Below are positions 47,466 to 59,090 of a DNA stretch of 64,000 nt, piece by piece. Numbering within the stretch: the first letter of the stretch is position 1; each line of letters begins with the position of its first letter. The stretch spans positions 62,001 to 126,000 of the forward strand of contig PDUO01000031.1 of NCBI GenBank assembly GCA_003008705.1, written 5' to 3'. Below the pieces are notes generated by a model that did not search any database, was not told where the DNA came from, and saw only the letters and a program-made list of their open reading frames with translations. The stretch is from Pezicula radicicola. Lineage: Eukaryota; Ascomycota; Leotiomycetes; Helotiales; Dermateaceae. The position numbers and the translations under genes were made by a program.

Positions 47466-48075
47466 ATCGAAAAGAATTAATTCGACCTCAAGCTCGTCTG
47501 AAAGTTGAATGTTCGTCTCGTAGGGTGGGAGAAGGACAACGTCGTTGTTGTCGTTACAAAGCGAGAGGAAAGGCTGGGTATCCTTGGTATCCCTGTAATA
47601 GCGTGCTTCACCAATCAGACTAAATATCCGTCGGCGTGGGTAGTGGGGCAGACGGCAAGGCTATGTACTGTATGCTATGTCATGTCAGGTCAGGTAGCGA
47701 GCCGGTTAACTGGTCGGTGTATTGGTGAATGAACGGCGAGGTCATTGACTCACATAGTAGTGACATTTATTCTTTCTTCCAACTACACTACAATTTGCTC
47801 CCCTATTTTTGAACACGCGATCTATCTACGAAAAAGAAAAGGCACACGACCACTGTCACTGTCACTACGTCTCTGCACACCCCTTGATCTCGCAGCATCT
47901 ACTTGCTTTTGCCAGCCGCAGTATCTAAGTACAACACGACAGGTCAGTACCAGAACACTTGTGACTCGCTCGAGTTACAATCTCACAGCGTCTCTTTCTC
48001 CACAACCCTGCCGAGTGCAGGAAACTCTTTCTTTCCCGCCAATCATACAGACCTCAAGAGAGTCGAAGTGCAGCT
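47466..48075. other. Divergent promoter region
   Basis: About 600 bp between CLPTM1-family gene and LOG-type gene. Pyrimidine-rich near 47880-48020, as in strong fungal promoters; no defined site. Confidence 0.5.
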
Positions 48076-49148
48076 ATGGCTTCCCACACAATTAAACAAG
48101 TATTGACTTGCAACTATAAGAATCGCACAGTCCCCGTTGGATTTACAACACCTCGACGATATAAACTTCTCATCACCCCGAGCGGTCAACGATTCCTTGT
48201 CACCTACGCCGTTCTATCCAACTCAGCCACCTCCCTCTCTATCACATCTGGACCTTTCAAGATGGCCTCCGGCGGAGTTTCTCCAGTTATCACCACCCCA
48301 ATTGAGGGTTCTGGCACTTCAACACCTACGGATCAAAAGGTGAAGATCTGCGTATTCATGGGGGCTTCTCCAGGTACCTCGCCTGTTTACATGGAGGCTG
48401 CCCGAGAACTTGCAAGAGCCATGGCGGAGCACGATATCAGTATGCATCTTCCTGTAATATTTCAAAGAGCTATGCTATGTCTTCTATATTTTCATATTCA
48501 ATTTATTTTGCTGTTCTGTTTCCTTGCATATTCGCCGACCATGCTGGTGTCTACAATAGATCTTTGTACTAACTTGAATCTCTAGATATGGTCTACGGTG
48601 GTGGAACGGTTGGTTTAATGGGAGAGGTAGCTCGAACGCTGGTCTCGCTTAAAGGACCGAAGTCTGTACACGGAATTATTCCTGAGCCTCTTGTCAAGTT
48701 CGAGCGATCATCCGAGTCAGAAGATGCTGCGATGAACAATGGCATCGAAGGGGTTCCGAAGTATGCCTCATACGGCCGGACGACTGTCGTCAAGGATATG
48801 CATACGAGAAAGCAGAAAATGGTTGCCGAGGTTCTTGCCGGTCCTCCGGGAAGTGGCTTTATTGCACTACCTGGTGGTTTCGGTACCATGGAGGAACTTA
48901 TGGAAATCGTTACCTGGAACCAATTGGGTATTCATAAACGAGGTATTGTTGCACTGAACATTGCTGGGTTTTGGGATGGCATTCTTGAATGGGTTCAAGG
49001 CAGTGTTGAAGCAGGTTTCATTGCTGAGTCAAATGGCAGTATCTTGAAGGGTACAAACTCTCCGGAGGAGGCAATCAAGGCGCTCAAGGACTATCAGCCA
49101 TCCACAGGCCGCTTCCAGCTTGAGTGGGGAAACGTCTCGCAAGGATGA
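48076..49148 (+). CDS. LOG-type nucleoside 5'-monophosphate phosphoribohydrolase (lysine-decarboxylase-like Rossmann fold)
   Basis: Cleaves nucleotide 5'-monophosphates to base and ribose phosphate; in plants LOG activates cytokinins. Exons 48076-48439 and 48586-49148 (146-nt intron). Core motifs: KICVFMGASPGTSPVYMEAA, VYGGGTVGLMGEVA, and the signature ALPGGFGTMEELMEI with the preceding RKQKM. Two starts are possible in one frame: 48262 (246 aa, begins next to the catalytic domain) or 48076 (308 aa), which adds an Arg/Ser/Thr-rich segment that could be a mitochondrial presequence. The proteins are often misannotated as lysine decarboxylases. Substrate in fungi is usually unproven; cytokinin activation is an option, not a conclusion. 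Confidence 0.9.
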
Positions 49149-50081
49149 GTTGACGAACAATCATGAATGATGATGAGGGATGGATATGGTTCTCACGTTT
49201 TTGCTCTTTCAGCTATCAGGGCTTGTACGAGATAGGATATTCATGAGATCATGAGGCGGCGCTTAGAAAATCGGCAGCATTTGCATACAGCTGGCGGAGA
49301 GATACCCATCCCAGCGGAGTTCATAGAGGACTGAGCATATTAAATACAGAGCGCTTTGCAACACAATTGAGAAACTATCATGGTTCGTGATGTATCATCC
49401 CCTGCAAGAGCCTTCTCATGTACTCATATGGCTGGTCGAGCTGAGCAATTCACTTATTTTGGATAATCAACTTGGTTTGAGTAACTCACTTTAGCAAATT
49501 AATTATGTACAAGTCTAACAAGACCTTTGAAACCCAGTATAAAGGCCACATGATCCTCTATTTCAAAGAGTAATCTTACAACTCTGTCTTGTTTCGAGGC
49601 AATCTGAATCCCAAACTGAATCTCCACGTTTCTTCTTCTTAAAAGGACTTACAGAAGCATTTATTCAAGAGGCGGAATCGTGAAAAGTACGTAAATCGTG
49701 ATCACATGACGTAGTTGAAATGCGTGGAGGTTCCAAGTAAGTGCTAGTCTTAAAACAGCATGAGAATCAGACAAGGAATATCAATGCGGAGCTGCTTTTA
49801 TTGGCTCGGTATGATAATAATCAGGGTCCATCCAGTGGTGCTAGCGCTGATGCGTATCTTGAACTGAAATATTACGTGGGGTTAGTGGAAGAGGCTTAAG
49901 CCTTCAAAGTGTTAAAGGCGTGTCTCGGCTCCTGTTCTCAATTTCTCATATATTCAGAAAGCCAGCAAGTAAGCCACAAGAGAGGTTGTGTAACTGGAAC
50001 GGCCCGTAGCCACAGTACCTAGGTGACTGGCAAGAGACTGGCTGAGAAGCCAAGCGAGGAGAAGGGTGCTTTGCGACAAAC
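49149..50081. other. Intergenic, about 930 bp
   Basis: Separates the LOG-type gene and the Zn2Cys6 regulator; no gene supported. Confidence 0.5.
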
Positions 50082-51833
50082 ATGGTTATCCAAACCTCAT
50101 CAGGATCTGCAAAGCAGGTGGTAATAAGGAAGAGAAGACCGGCGACCAAAGTCAAAACTGGCTGCATTACTTGCAAGTATGTTTCCTAGGCCCTATAAAT
50201 ACTAATCTCTCACTAACAAATGAATAACAGAATAAGAAGAGTAAAATGCGATGAAGGCAAACCAGGATGCTTGAGATGCCACAAGTTTGGCCTCCCATGC
50301 GATGGCTATACCATCAACAAGGGACAAGAGCCAAGCTCATCAACAAGAGCTCTCTCAAACCTCAAACCAAAACAAACATCACCGACCCTAACCCTCTACA
50401 ACCCGACTATCTCCCTCGGTTTATCAGAAAAAGAAAACCGCTTCTTCCAAACATTCGTCAAAATTGATTCACATGATTTACGACCCTTCCTCTCCCACGA
50501 CGCCTCCACATTCTCCGATTCCTTCTTCTGGAACGGTATAGTACTTCAAGAATCGCATCAAACACCCTGTGTAAAACACGGCATAGTAGCCATCTCAGCC
50601 CTAGCCCATTCTCTCCAATTTCAAAACTCATCTAATCAAAATCACCCAAATAACACCAACAACAAGTTCAACATAGAACAAAGGGCAAGCACCCAAGAAT
50701 TCGCATTACAACAATACCAAAAAGCAGTTCGTAACTTACGAGAATACATCCAAGTAAACGAATCAGGAATCCGAGCTCAATTAATAGCCTGTCTAATCCT
50801 CGCATCCTTCGATTCCTTCTACGGAAACCGAACCTTCGCAAACCATCATATAAATTACGGAAGAAAATTACTCTCAGATTGGAGACTTCGGACTTCTTCC
50901 TCTTCAACATTACCTAATCTAGGAGGACTCTTAGACAACAATCTCCACCGACTCTTCATCCGATTAGATATGCAAGCCCTATCCATCTTCGGCGTAACAG
51001 GAGAAAAATATTCCCATTTAACTGTCGACCCCGAAATATTAACACGACCGATCCCATCGAGATTCAAAAGTTTATCAGAAGCACAGAATCTCGCTTCGGA
51101 TATTCTATGTAATGCATATAACTTCTACATGCAAACCTTCTATTTACGATTCGCAAATCCAAATGATATACCCGTGGAAACAACAAAAACTCGAGATTCA
51201 TTTATCTCGCAACTCCACGCCTGGTTTTCATCCTTCGAATTCCTCCTCTCTACTCTCCTACCAACCTCCTCCACTTCAAATCACAACCACCCCAAAACAA
51301 CCCATCCCCTCAGCTCCCCCCAAAGTCTAAAACTCTACCCTCTACTCTGCCTAATCCGGCTATCCCTAACCCTCACAACTCCGGAAACCATGTCCGATAC
51401 CCTACTCCCCCATTTCAAATTCCTCCTAAAATTATCACGAGATGTGATAGATTTCGAAGCGTCGGGTTCAGAAGGAGCACCAGCTTTTACGTTCGAGGCT
51501 AGGATTGTAGTTCCTTTGTTTTTGGTGGCTATGAAGTGTAGGAACCCTATGATTAGGAGACATGCTATTGAGTTGTTGATTAGTGGACGCAGGAGGGAGG
51601 CTATGTGGGATAGCTATTTGGCGGGACGGGTTGCGAGGTGGGTTGTTGGGATTGAGGAGGAGGGGTTGGAGTTGGAGGGTGGAGTTAGAAAGGTGAGTGA
51701 GGAAAAGAGGTGCTGGGGGGAGACTATGGAGTGGGATTCCAGGGGGAAGAGGGCTTTGGTTAGGTGTAAACAGGGTTCTGGGGATGGGAAGGGGAGTGGA
51801 TATAGGGTTCAGTCGACGATTATTACCTGGTAG
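50082..51833 (+). CDS. Zn2Cys6 fungal transcription factor
   Basis: Predicted 565 aa; exons 50082-50176 and 50231-51833, with a 54-nt intron inside the zinc cluster, a common position. The cluster reads CITCKIRRVKCDEGKPGCLR followed by CHKFGLPC, spacing C-x2-C-x6-C-x6-C-x2-C-x6-C, preceded by a basic RKRRPATKVKTG. The middle homology region follows (ENRFFQTFVKIDSHDLRPFL; GIVAISALAHSLQFQ; LREYIQVNESGIRAQLIACL). Nuclear DNA-binding regulator; targets unknown. The divergently spaced neighbours (dioxygenase, glutathione transferase) could be targets, but nothing in the sequence shows it. The 3' third has a shift to G-rich codons. Confidence 0.9.
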
Positions 51834-52136
51834 AAGGCTCATATCAGGGAAACGCGAAATAAGTGCATTTTACGAGGTTCTAGGAGTTAAAGTACTACTG
51901 CTAATGTTACCGTTGTCGTCGAGTATTCAGCTGACTAGGCTACTTCGTCTCATCGGGCAAATAGCACGCGGCTTCTGCAGCTTACAGTACACAACATGAA
52001 AAGCCCCGAGTCCAATCAGCCACATTACCTGCATCTCGCCCCAACAACCTCTTTAATCCAAAACTGAGCTTAAACCCTATCAAAAGCTATCAAGTTCTTA
52101 AAACCATCAAAATTCCCAAATCTCTCATCCCACCAC
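51834..52136. other. Convergent intergenic region
   Basis: About 300 bp between converging genes; no feature. Confidence 0.5.
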
Positions 52137-53150
52137 CTAAACAACAACACTATACTTAATAGCCCTAACAAACTTCTCCTTATACAATATCCCCTCATCC
52201 GCCCTCTTCACACCCCTGGGTAAAACCGGTTCAATCCTAGCATCCATATTCGGATCAAAGAAAAGCGGAATAGAAATACGTCTCCTATCCGAATTATGCA
52301 AAACACGATGTCTCGTCGATTTGTAAAGACCACCTGTCCAAGTAGCCAACATATCCCCGATATTACAAAGGAAACAACCCGGGATAGGATTAGCAGGAAT
52401 CCAGGTTCCTTCTTTGGAGAGGACTTGTAGGGAATTGGGTGTAGGATCTGTAAGGAGGAAAGTTAGGATTCCGAAATCTGTATGTTCTCCAATGCCTGAG
52501 ACTTTTTCTTTTTCTTGATCGGTGAGCGTGGATGGTGCTGTTGGTTCGTAGCTTAGGATTCGGAGATTCCAGAAACTTCGATCGATTCTACTGGTGAATA
52601 GTTCTTCTTCGACTTCTAGGCCTAGAGCCATAGCTTTTACTACTTCGGTTCCGAGGGAGCAGACTGCTTCGACGTATTGTTCTGAGGTGGAGCGGAAGGA
52701 AGGCGGTTTGAGGGGCCATTGGTTTATTCCTTGGCCGATTTCGTAGGGTGGGTTGGGTGTTGGTTCTATGGGACGGAAGATGTCGACGCACTTGACATTT
52801 GTATATGTTATTTAGTCGCTTCTCTTATAAATAAGGAATAGGACACAAACCTCGTGACTTCCTTTCTTACCACCATTTACCGACTGCCATCCCCTTGCAT
52901 TATCTCCAATGCCATCACCTGCTTCCCTTATCGCGATAGCTATCTTCTCTTCTAGAGTACTAGTCTCGAAAAAAGTGCGTGCGTTGTCGAGCATTGCTTG
53001 AGTAAGTTCGGAGGGGATTCCATGATTGAATATGTAAAAGAAGCCTGTTTCGCGACAAGCTTTGTCGATTTCTTTGGCGACGTTGAGTTTCTGAGCGGAA
53101 GTGCTAGATGGGGAGAGGAAAGGTGAGAAATCTATTATCGGAAGAGCCAT
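52137..53150 (-). CDS. 2-oxoglutarate/Fe(II)-dependent dioxygenase (isopenicillin N synthase-like)
   Basis: Predicted 317 aa; exons 53150-52851 and 52790-52137 (60-nt intron, donor GTTTGT). N-terminal DIOX_N block: ALPIIDFSPFLSP, EIDKACRETGFFYIFNHGIP. The catalytic double-stranded beta helix has the iron ligands GEHTDFGILTFLL (HxD) and STRHRVLHNSDRRRISIPLF (distal His and the RxS 2-oxoglutarate-binding pair). Length is normal. Reaction class is hydroxylation, desaturation or ring closure of a small molecule, substrate unknown. Neighbours are a Zn2Cys6 regulator and a GST, a combination seen in small catabolic or detoxification clusters, but evidence for a cluster is only adjacency. Confidence 0.9.
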
Positions 53151-53718
53151 TGTGAGATATTGCAAGTAAGCCCACTGTGTATAGAGATTGTTGAAATTGG
53201 ATCTTATGCTCGGTAGAGATATCGGGCTACTTAATATATTTGGCGACGATTATACTACTCGGAATTCGAAAATGTAGTGAAGTCTTCAAATGGTTCCAGC
53301 CCCGCGTAAAATTGTGTACAATCCTTGCTTGTGCAGCTGCAATCATGACATGGGCATTGGTTTTGGTCACCATTGGCCTATCCACTTTTGAAATCGCTCC
53401 TGAGAGTAGAGATCTTATCAGCAACTGCGATGCTTGGATACTCGGCCGATGATCACACTGGAACAACTTTCCCTGGTTTTAGATACACCGATAAGGATCA
53501 TAAGACCCTGTGATACCTGGTACGTAACTTGTTGGAAATATAGAAGCAATTCTGTAACTCGGAGTTCGGAGTAGGAGATAGAAAGAGGAAAATGGAACTG
53601 TTGGCCGGACTTGCAACTCGAATCTGAATATCTTAAATAATCGGAATCGTATGTTTCTCGACTTCTCTCTCGTTGCAGACCGGCCTTGCGTAAGAAACCT
53701 CTCACCTCCAACGACAAC
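53151..53718. other. Divergent promoter region
   Basis: About 570 bp between the dioxygenase and the GST. An open frame at 53240-53452 has no ATG and is not supported. Confidence 0.5.
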
Positions 53719-54477
53719 ATGACAACCCCAACCTCAGAACCGCAATTCACGCTCTACACCCACCACACTTGCCCTGCAGCATTCAAAGTAGCCAACGTCC
53801 TTGCGCTGCTTCATCTTCCATTTAAGCGTGCTTTGAACCCCATTCTTGAATAAGCTGGTAACTAACAAGAGTCCCTAGCGATATATATACAAATAACGCG
53901 AACAATAAAGGATCAGAAAGAGCCGTGGTTTCTAGAGCTAAACCCCAATGGCCGTCTTCCAGTCCTAATCGACCACTCCCAAAAACAAAACGGAAAGGAC
54001 TTCCACCTGTGGGAGTCCGGGGCAATTATCCACTATCTTCTCACTCAGTATGACACGAAACATCTCCTTTGGCCTACTTCCATTTTCCTTCAAAGTGAGA
54101 TAAACCAATGGGTGCACCTCCACTTGACAGGACAGGCTGTGACTATTGGCCAAGCGTTCTGGTTCGGGTATTGGCATTCTGAGATATTGCCAACTGCATA
54201 TAAACGATATGTAGACGAGACCAAGCGAATTTTGGGAGTGCTTGAGGGAAGATTGGCTGAGCCAGGGAGAAGTTGGTTGGTGGGCGATACGATGAGCATT
54301 GCTGACGTTTCGTTTTTGGCATGGTATGAGGAAGCGTTCATGGTCGATGTTGAGACGGAGAAGGACTTTCCTGTGGTCCATAAGTGGTTGGAGACAATGA
54401 GGGCCATTCCGGAGATTCAAGAAGGAAGCGTAGGAAGAGAGATGATTCAGCCCAAGAAACTTTGGGAGAGATCATGA
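53719..54477 (+). CDS. Glutathione S-transferase
   Basis: Predicted 235 aa; exons 53719-53827 and 53879-54477 (51-nt intron with CTAAC branch point). The N-terminal thioredoxin-like domain has FTLYTHHTCPAAFKVANVLA, NPNGRLPVLID (cis-Pro) and FHLWESGAIIHYLLTQY (the Glu-Ser pair that binds the glutathione glutamate). The C-terminal helical domain has RSWLVGDTMSIADVSFLAWY, the usual N-capping box region. Similar to yeast Gtt2/Ure2-type enzymes. Likely cytosolic conjugation or peroxide reduction; substrate unknown. Confidence 0.9.
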
Positions 54478-54845
54478 TTGGAAATTGGTGCATTATGGAT
54501 GAGTGATCATCCTTCTTATTACATTAGTGGCATCTTCTATCTTAACAAATTGTATCCCGTTGAGGGTGTTCTAAAACCCTACCGGCTGAGTAGGGGCTTC
54601 ACCAAATGACAAATGAGATGTGCGAATGAGAATGAGGTTTTGAATTCGAGGTGACTCCGCCGTGATATCCAACGGTCCATCTAGCTTGCTGTACATCCTC
54701 CAATTAATCGAAAACTAGCCACCCGCATTCCACATGTTGACTTTGGTACGGCGGCGCCGCTATCCTCATCTCGGGTTGATTTCTAAAGATACTGGCATCC
54801 AAGAGCTCAATTCCTCGCACCAGAGCGAAAGCCATAATCAATTGC
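54478..54845. other. Convergent intergenic region
   Basis: About 370 bp between GST and ERG2; no feature. Confidence 0.5.
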
Positions 54846-55669
54846 TCATAGCTTTGCTCGTAACAAGTTTTGGATCATCTCGCGACCAGTGACCCAAGTA
54901 GTTCTCCACAAGGTAGGGAAATCCAGTGTACTTGTGAACGTATCCGCATATCCAAAGCCAAGCATAGGGGGAATCCAACCTCTCGCGTACTCGAGTGCGA
55001 AACAAGCCTCATCCATCTTGTATTGCTTTACGGTGCCACGGTGGAGATGGTGGACTGAGCCTTGAGGGTAGACTTCGGGTTCGTAAGATCCAGGCTCATA
55101 TGCAAGCTGGGTGCCCTTCAAGATATGGAAGTAGTCATCAGCAGTATGACGACCAGTGTGGCCCTCCGTTCCAATTGCTGTGCCAAAGATGATGAGATAC
55201 TCGGTGATACCTACAAGTCACAACATAGTCAGCTTATTGTTTCGCAGGTTAAGTTCGGATATTCGAAAGAGGCCTGGTTGGCAGGAGCTAATTAAGACGA
55301 ATAAAGGTAGTACTCACTGGCGTGAATAATATACATAGCGCCCATCGCGCCGCCGGCGTTATTGAAGATCCATTCCTCGTCGAGATTGATATAACCGCCT
55401 GGGAGCTGCTCACTCAATTCGCCAACGATGTAGTTTACAACTTCCCTGGTATCATTGCCGTGCGCGCTGATGGCTCGTAGAGAAAGATCGTGAAGCTTGT
55501 CTGGCGAGAAAATGTAGAATTGTTCCAGACGCGCATCGAGATACAGGTAGGTTTGAACGAAGACAGCTAAAAGGACAGCAAGGATACCATAGGTTCGTGG
55601 CTTCCAACAGCTCGACTTCTTAGGGGCCTTAGAAGCATTAGCACCACTGCGAGGCTTATGAGATGGCAT
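54846..55669 (-). CDS. ERG2: C-8 sterol isomerase Erg2
   Basis: Moves the sterol double bond from C8(9) to C7(8) in ergosterol synthesis, in the ER membrane; target of morpholine fungicides. Predicted 238 aa; exons 55669-55318 and 55210-54846. An N-terminal membrane helix ([18 protein letters not shown]) is followed by [58 protein letters not shown], the second-exon block [40 protein letters not shown], and the tail [20 protein letters not shown]. Length matches other fungal Erg2 proteins. Very confident. Confidence 0.97.
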
Positions 55670-55814
55670 ATCGGCGACAGCGAGGGAGGAATTGGTGGAT
55701 AAAGGAGAGCAGCGAGGTGATTCCTAAAGAGGAAAGAAAGTCAACAACAGGACATCTTTTTTTTAAGACGAGCAAGGGCCCCATGTCGCATCACGTGTGC
55801 CAAGACATCCGTAG

Positions 55815-56009
55815 TCATTCATGAACCTCGCCGGCGTCGCCTGTGTAACTCACCAAGAACACTTCTACAGTTTGGTTCTCGAGAATAGTGCTAATATGTG
55901 GATGTGGAGCCAATAGGGCCAATTCCGCGTATCTTTCGTAATATGGAATCCAACGGGTGTAAACGCGCGACCGGATTTCATGATGTAGAGAAGGTCGCAC
56001 GGGTGCCAT
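55815..56009 (-). CDS. Hypothetical small protein upstream of ERG2
   Basis: 64 codons from ATG 56009: MAPVRPSLHHEIRSRVYTRW, then YAELALLAPHPHISTILENQ. The composition is protein-like, and a GTAAGT donor at about 56078 followed by an acceptor could join an upstream exon. It may be a small mitochondrial or structural protein, or the first exon of a longer gene; the family was not recognised. It lies on the same strand as ERG2 and could alternatively be part of its 5' leader. Confidence 0.4.
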   Translation of the reverse strand: MAPVRPSLHHEIRSRVYTRWIPYYERYAELALLAPHPHISTILENQTVEVFLVSYTGDAGEVHE

Positions 56010-56804
56010 CCTAGAGTACTGATTAGTTCTAGATACTTAGAATGCCTATAGTACACTTTATTGAACAGTGAAACTTACTTGAATGCTTCTTGCGATAGAA
56101 TGTTGTTTCACTAGATTTCGCGTTCCAGGAGTGTGGTCATGTCGAGGTTTGAAGTTGACAAGTTTTCAAGTTTTCCCCGAGTATCTCAAGAAAAGTCGCC
56201 GCCATAGGAGACAGGATAAAGGCCGAGGGCGGTGTATCTGTTTACAGAATCATATATCATGGCTAGGTGGTATGGAAATCAATTGGGCTAAAAAGTGAAT
56301 TTCTGCCTGTCATTTCTAGCTTTAGCTTAGAGAAACCCCAGCAGGTGGGAGGTCAATTAGAGGCAAAGTCCTATATCTTAAAGAGCGGCTTCAGAATACC
56401 TTTAATATGCTGTTTCAAAAGTATAAAATTAGGCTATGCTTTGTTGTTGTGGTTGTTGCCCTATTTTTTATTTGCTGCCGCAATGGAAAATCACTCACTC
56501 GGTCGCTTAGCGCTGAGCTGAAATTGTGCCTCACAAAACAGAATAGGTATACTGTAATGTTTGTACATATGTGAAGACTAAAAGACTTGGTGGAAGATGT
56601 CTCATTAGGTGGCTTGAAAAGATAGTATTTATTTTTGTAAATGTATTCCATACATCGCATGTCTATCCTCTCGTTGTGCTGAACCTCTCATTTCGAGCAA
56701 GCTAAAGTGCTCCTTCGACACTGCCGAAAACTGTATCCCCAAACAAGCTAAATTAGCAGTATAAGTATCAAAATAAGAAATTTCTCAACAACAAACACAA
56801 ACAA
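56010..56804. other. Intergenic
   Basis: No supported gene in about 800 bp. Confidence 0.5.
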
Positions 56805-56883
56805 GACTTTGTAGTACAATGGCAATACATTCCCCGTCAGTCAGACGTTGGGAAGGATTCAGGTTCGAACCCTGACAAAGTTA
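56805..56883 (+). tRNA. tRNA-like gene, isotype unclear, enlarged anticodon loop
   Basis: Acceptor stem GACTTTG (56805-56811) pairs with CAAAGTT (56876-56882), discriminator A. T-arm TCAGG-TTCGAAC-CCTGA is perfect, with a canonical B box. The D-arm region GTAC-AATGGCA-ATAC is acceptable. The anticodon stem TTCCC/GGGAA is perfect but encloses 15 nt instead of 7, within which CGTC and GACG can pair. This suggests a short intron or a degenerate tRNA. No U33 in the usual place, so the anticodon cannot be named safely (GTC or CAG are candidates). Confidence 0.6.
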
Positions 56884-57593
56884 ATCAGATGGGGTTGAGG
56901 TCGCCATGATTGGCACTTCAAGCTCATTTTGTTTTTTTCTTGTTTGGGTTTTTGGATTTTTACCTTGCAACTTAAGATTTCTTTTCTTTTTGTATCCTTT
57001 GGGAAGAACTTTTGTGGAGACATGGTTGTTTGTCTCAACCCTCATTGGCTCGACTCAACACTGCTATAGCTTGATCACTCAGAAACTAGAAAGTTCTACC
57101 GGCAGAAGATTATTTAATTATATTTATTATTGTCTACAGTGGTTGGAAATGATCAAACACGAACACTTTCCTTCCTGTTGGACTGTTAGGAGATCTAGTG
57201 ACGAAGGCCGAGAAAGGGAGTCCCTTTTCATTCTGATACTATTGGATCCGGAAATACTCTGTAGAGCCATATAATATTACAGTATTGAATCGATTGAAAA
57301 TCTTTTGCCATCGCAATGACTTCAGGTACAGCAGAAGGGCACCTATCACACCATAAAGAAAGAAATAGGATAGCTTTTGTCTCATGCTGCATGAACCATG
57401 CGGAGAAGAAAATTCGAGCAAAGTGCCTTTATTTCCGAAACAGGTACTACGGAAACTCAATCTTTTCAAAACGAAGTTCTACTGCCCCATTTTACTGCTG
57501 AGCTCAACGAGATCCTCAAGCTTCAAAATTCAACCTCTATTACTTCGCACACATGATTCCCCACTCCAAAAAGCAGCACTGAAGATATCCCGC
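56884..57593. other. Intergenic
   Basis: Short overlapping open frames only; no gene supported. Confidence 0.5.
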
Positions 57594-58300
57594 TTAATAG
57601 GCCAGTTCAAACACCCCTTCCCTCAAATCATATCCTTCAGGCACGACTTTTACACTATGAATGGTCTCCTCTTCTCCAAATCTAGCGACCATAGCAATAA
57701 GCTGAAAATGCGATTTGGGGATATCAGGATGCGCCTGCATATTTCTAAGAATGTCCTGTTCTTCGGCAGATAGAGACTCCGGGTGGTGAACAGCACAATG
57801 CAAAACCTTGAAGTTCTCTACCCCCAGGTAATCTTGTTCATAAGGCATTGTCATCTCCTTGGTTAAAACCCATCCCTCCTGATCCGTATCGTCACAGTCG
57901 AGTTCCAATTTTAATGATATGCCAGAAGGGCTGCGTCCTACTTCAACCCAACCATCTTCGGAGACGGTTTCTTGGACGTTTATGATTCGCATCTCCCGGA
58001 ACTGGATTATCGGGACGTCAATAAATTCTTCTTGGAGCTTGTACCCTGCTGGATCATCTGGTGCAAAATAGCCGTCCGCACGAACAATACTGTGCTCAGC
58101 AATCTGTACGGTGATTTCGTTGCCTCGGAAGATATCTAATCCTGTAATGCTGACATTGCTGGAGGGATGGCGATAAGGGGACTGGAAATTTGAGTAACTG
58201 TACAAGGACGGTCATTGAGCATTGCTAATTGACCGGTTCCTAATTCTCGGAACTTTTTGACACTAATTGAAGCTATGTAGACTGGTTCTATGGATGGCAT
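57594..58300 (-). pseudogene. eIF5A/HEX-1-like protein gene with a one-base frame break
   Basis: Starts at ATG 58300. First segment: SVKKFRELGTGQLAMLNDRP then CTVTQIS; second segment, one frame over: SPYRHPSSNVSITGLDIFRG, FIDVPIIQFREMRIINVQ. Together they follow the eIF5A N-terminal SH3-like domain (compare the ..GRPCKIV..S..KTGKHGHAK..L..TDIFTGK arrangement) and the OB-like part, with an extra C-terminal region of about 90 aa. The hypusine loop is replaced by SPYRHPSSN, so the modified Lys is absent, as in the Woronin-body protein HEX-1. The two frames meet at about 58180-58190, next to a CCCC run; total length is 707 nt, one short of a multiple of three. Either a real frameshift (pseudogene) or a sequence error. 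I found no intron that keeps the domain. Confidence 0.6.
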
Positions 58301-59090
58301 TGTTGCTATTGTGCGTTGTCGATGTTTGGTTGAATTCGAACAAGTTAATGGTTTCGGACAACTTCCCAGTCTGCTGATAAAAGAAAGTCGAAAGTATTCT
58401 GAATGTAATTTTATATATATATATAAAAGACGTGTAACACAGTCCAACTGAAAATTCAGCTAACAACGCTCATGTGTTGTACGCACTAGTTAGAGATGGC
58501 ATGACTAGGAAGACGGTTGCTAGCTATAAATTAACTAACGCACCGTGGCTGTTTAGCGTACCTCAGTGTTTCTCATGAAGTAGTCCACCGGAAAGTTTTC
58601 TATAGTGTTCTCTACTAAGCCTTAACATCCGTTGCATTAATCGAAATATAAGGAAACCTTTGAAAGTCGAAGGCGGCAATCAAGTATCGAAACTTGAGGC
58701 CCGGAACTCGGAAGGGAAATTGAGTTATAAATAGGCAGCGACATCTGCTAGAAATGAATGGTTACAGCGTGATTTTCCAGAGTTGTATTCCCCAATGAAG
58801 TATGAGCTGGTTCAATCTATTTTGATTTACGTGCTTTGTTTCTTCCTCGTCCTTTTAGTGCTCCATTGGATTATGCTAGTCCTGCATCCGAGTCTACTAG
58901 CGCTCCCGTCTAATGGCTGCCTTTTCTGGTAATGCGCTCTTTGGTTTGTGGATACCGGCTCGGGCAATGTTCTCGTATTCCAGATCTATCTCAAACATAG
59001 CTTGTTAGGGACTTCTATCTTCGAGCATCTCTTTCCAAAGCCATAGATTTCTCGGCGCCTGCTCATTCTTGAAAAAGGCTGTATATTGAG
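58301..59090. other. Intergenic
   Basis: Contains an AT microsatellite near 58410-58428 and no supported gene. Confidence 0.5.

Noticed and set aside
53240..53452. Small membrane-protein-like open frame
   Set aside because: Starts at TTG, no ATG, lies in a divergent promoter; no support.
52137..54477. Regulator, dioxygenase and GST as a biosynthetic or detoxification cluster
   Set aside because: No backbone enzyme or transporter is present and flanking genes are housekeeping; adjacency alone is not enough.
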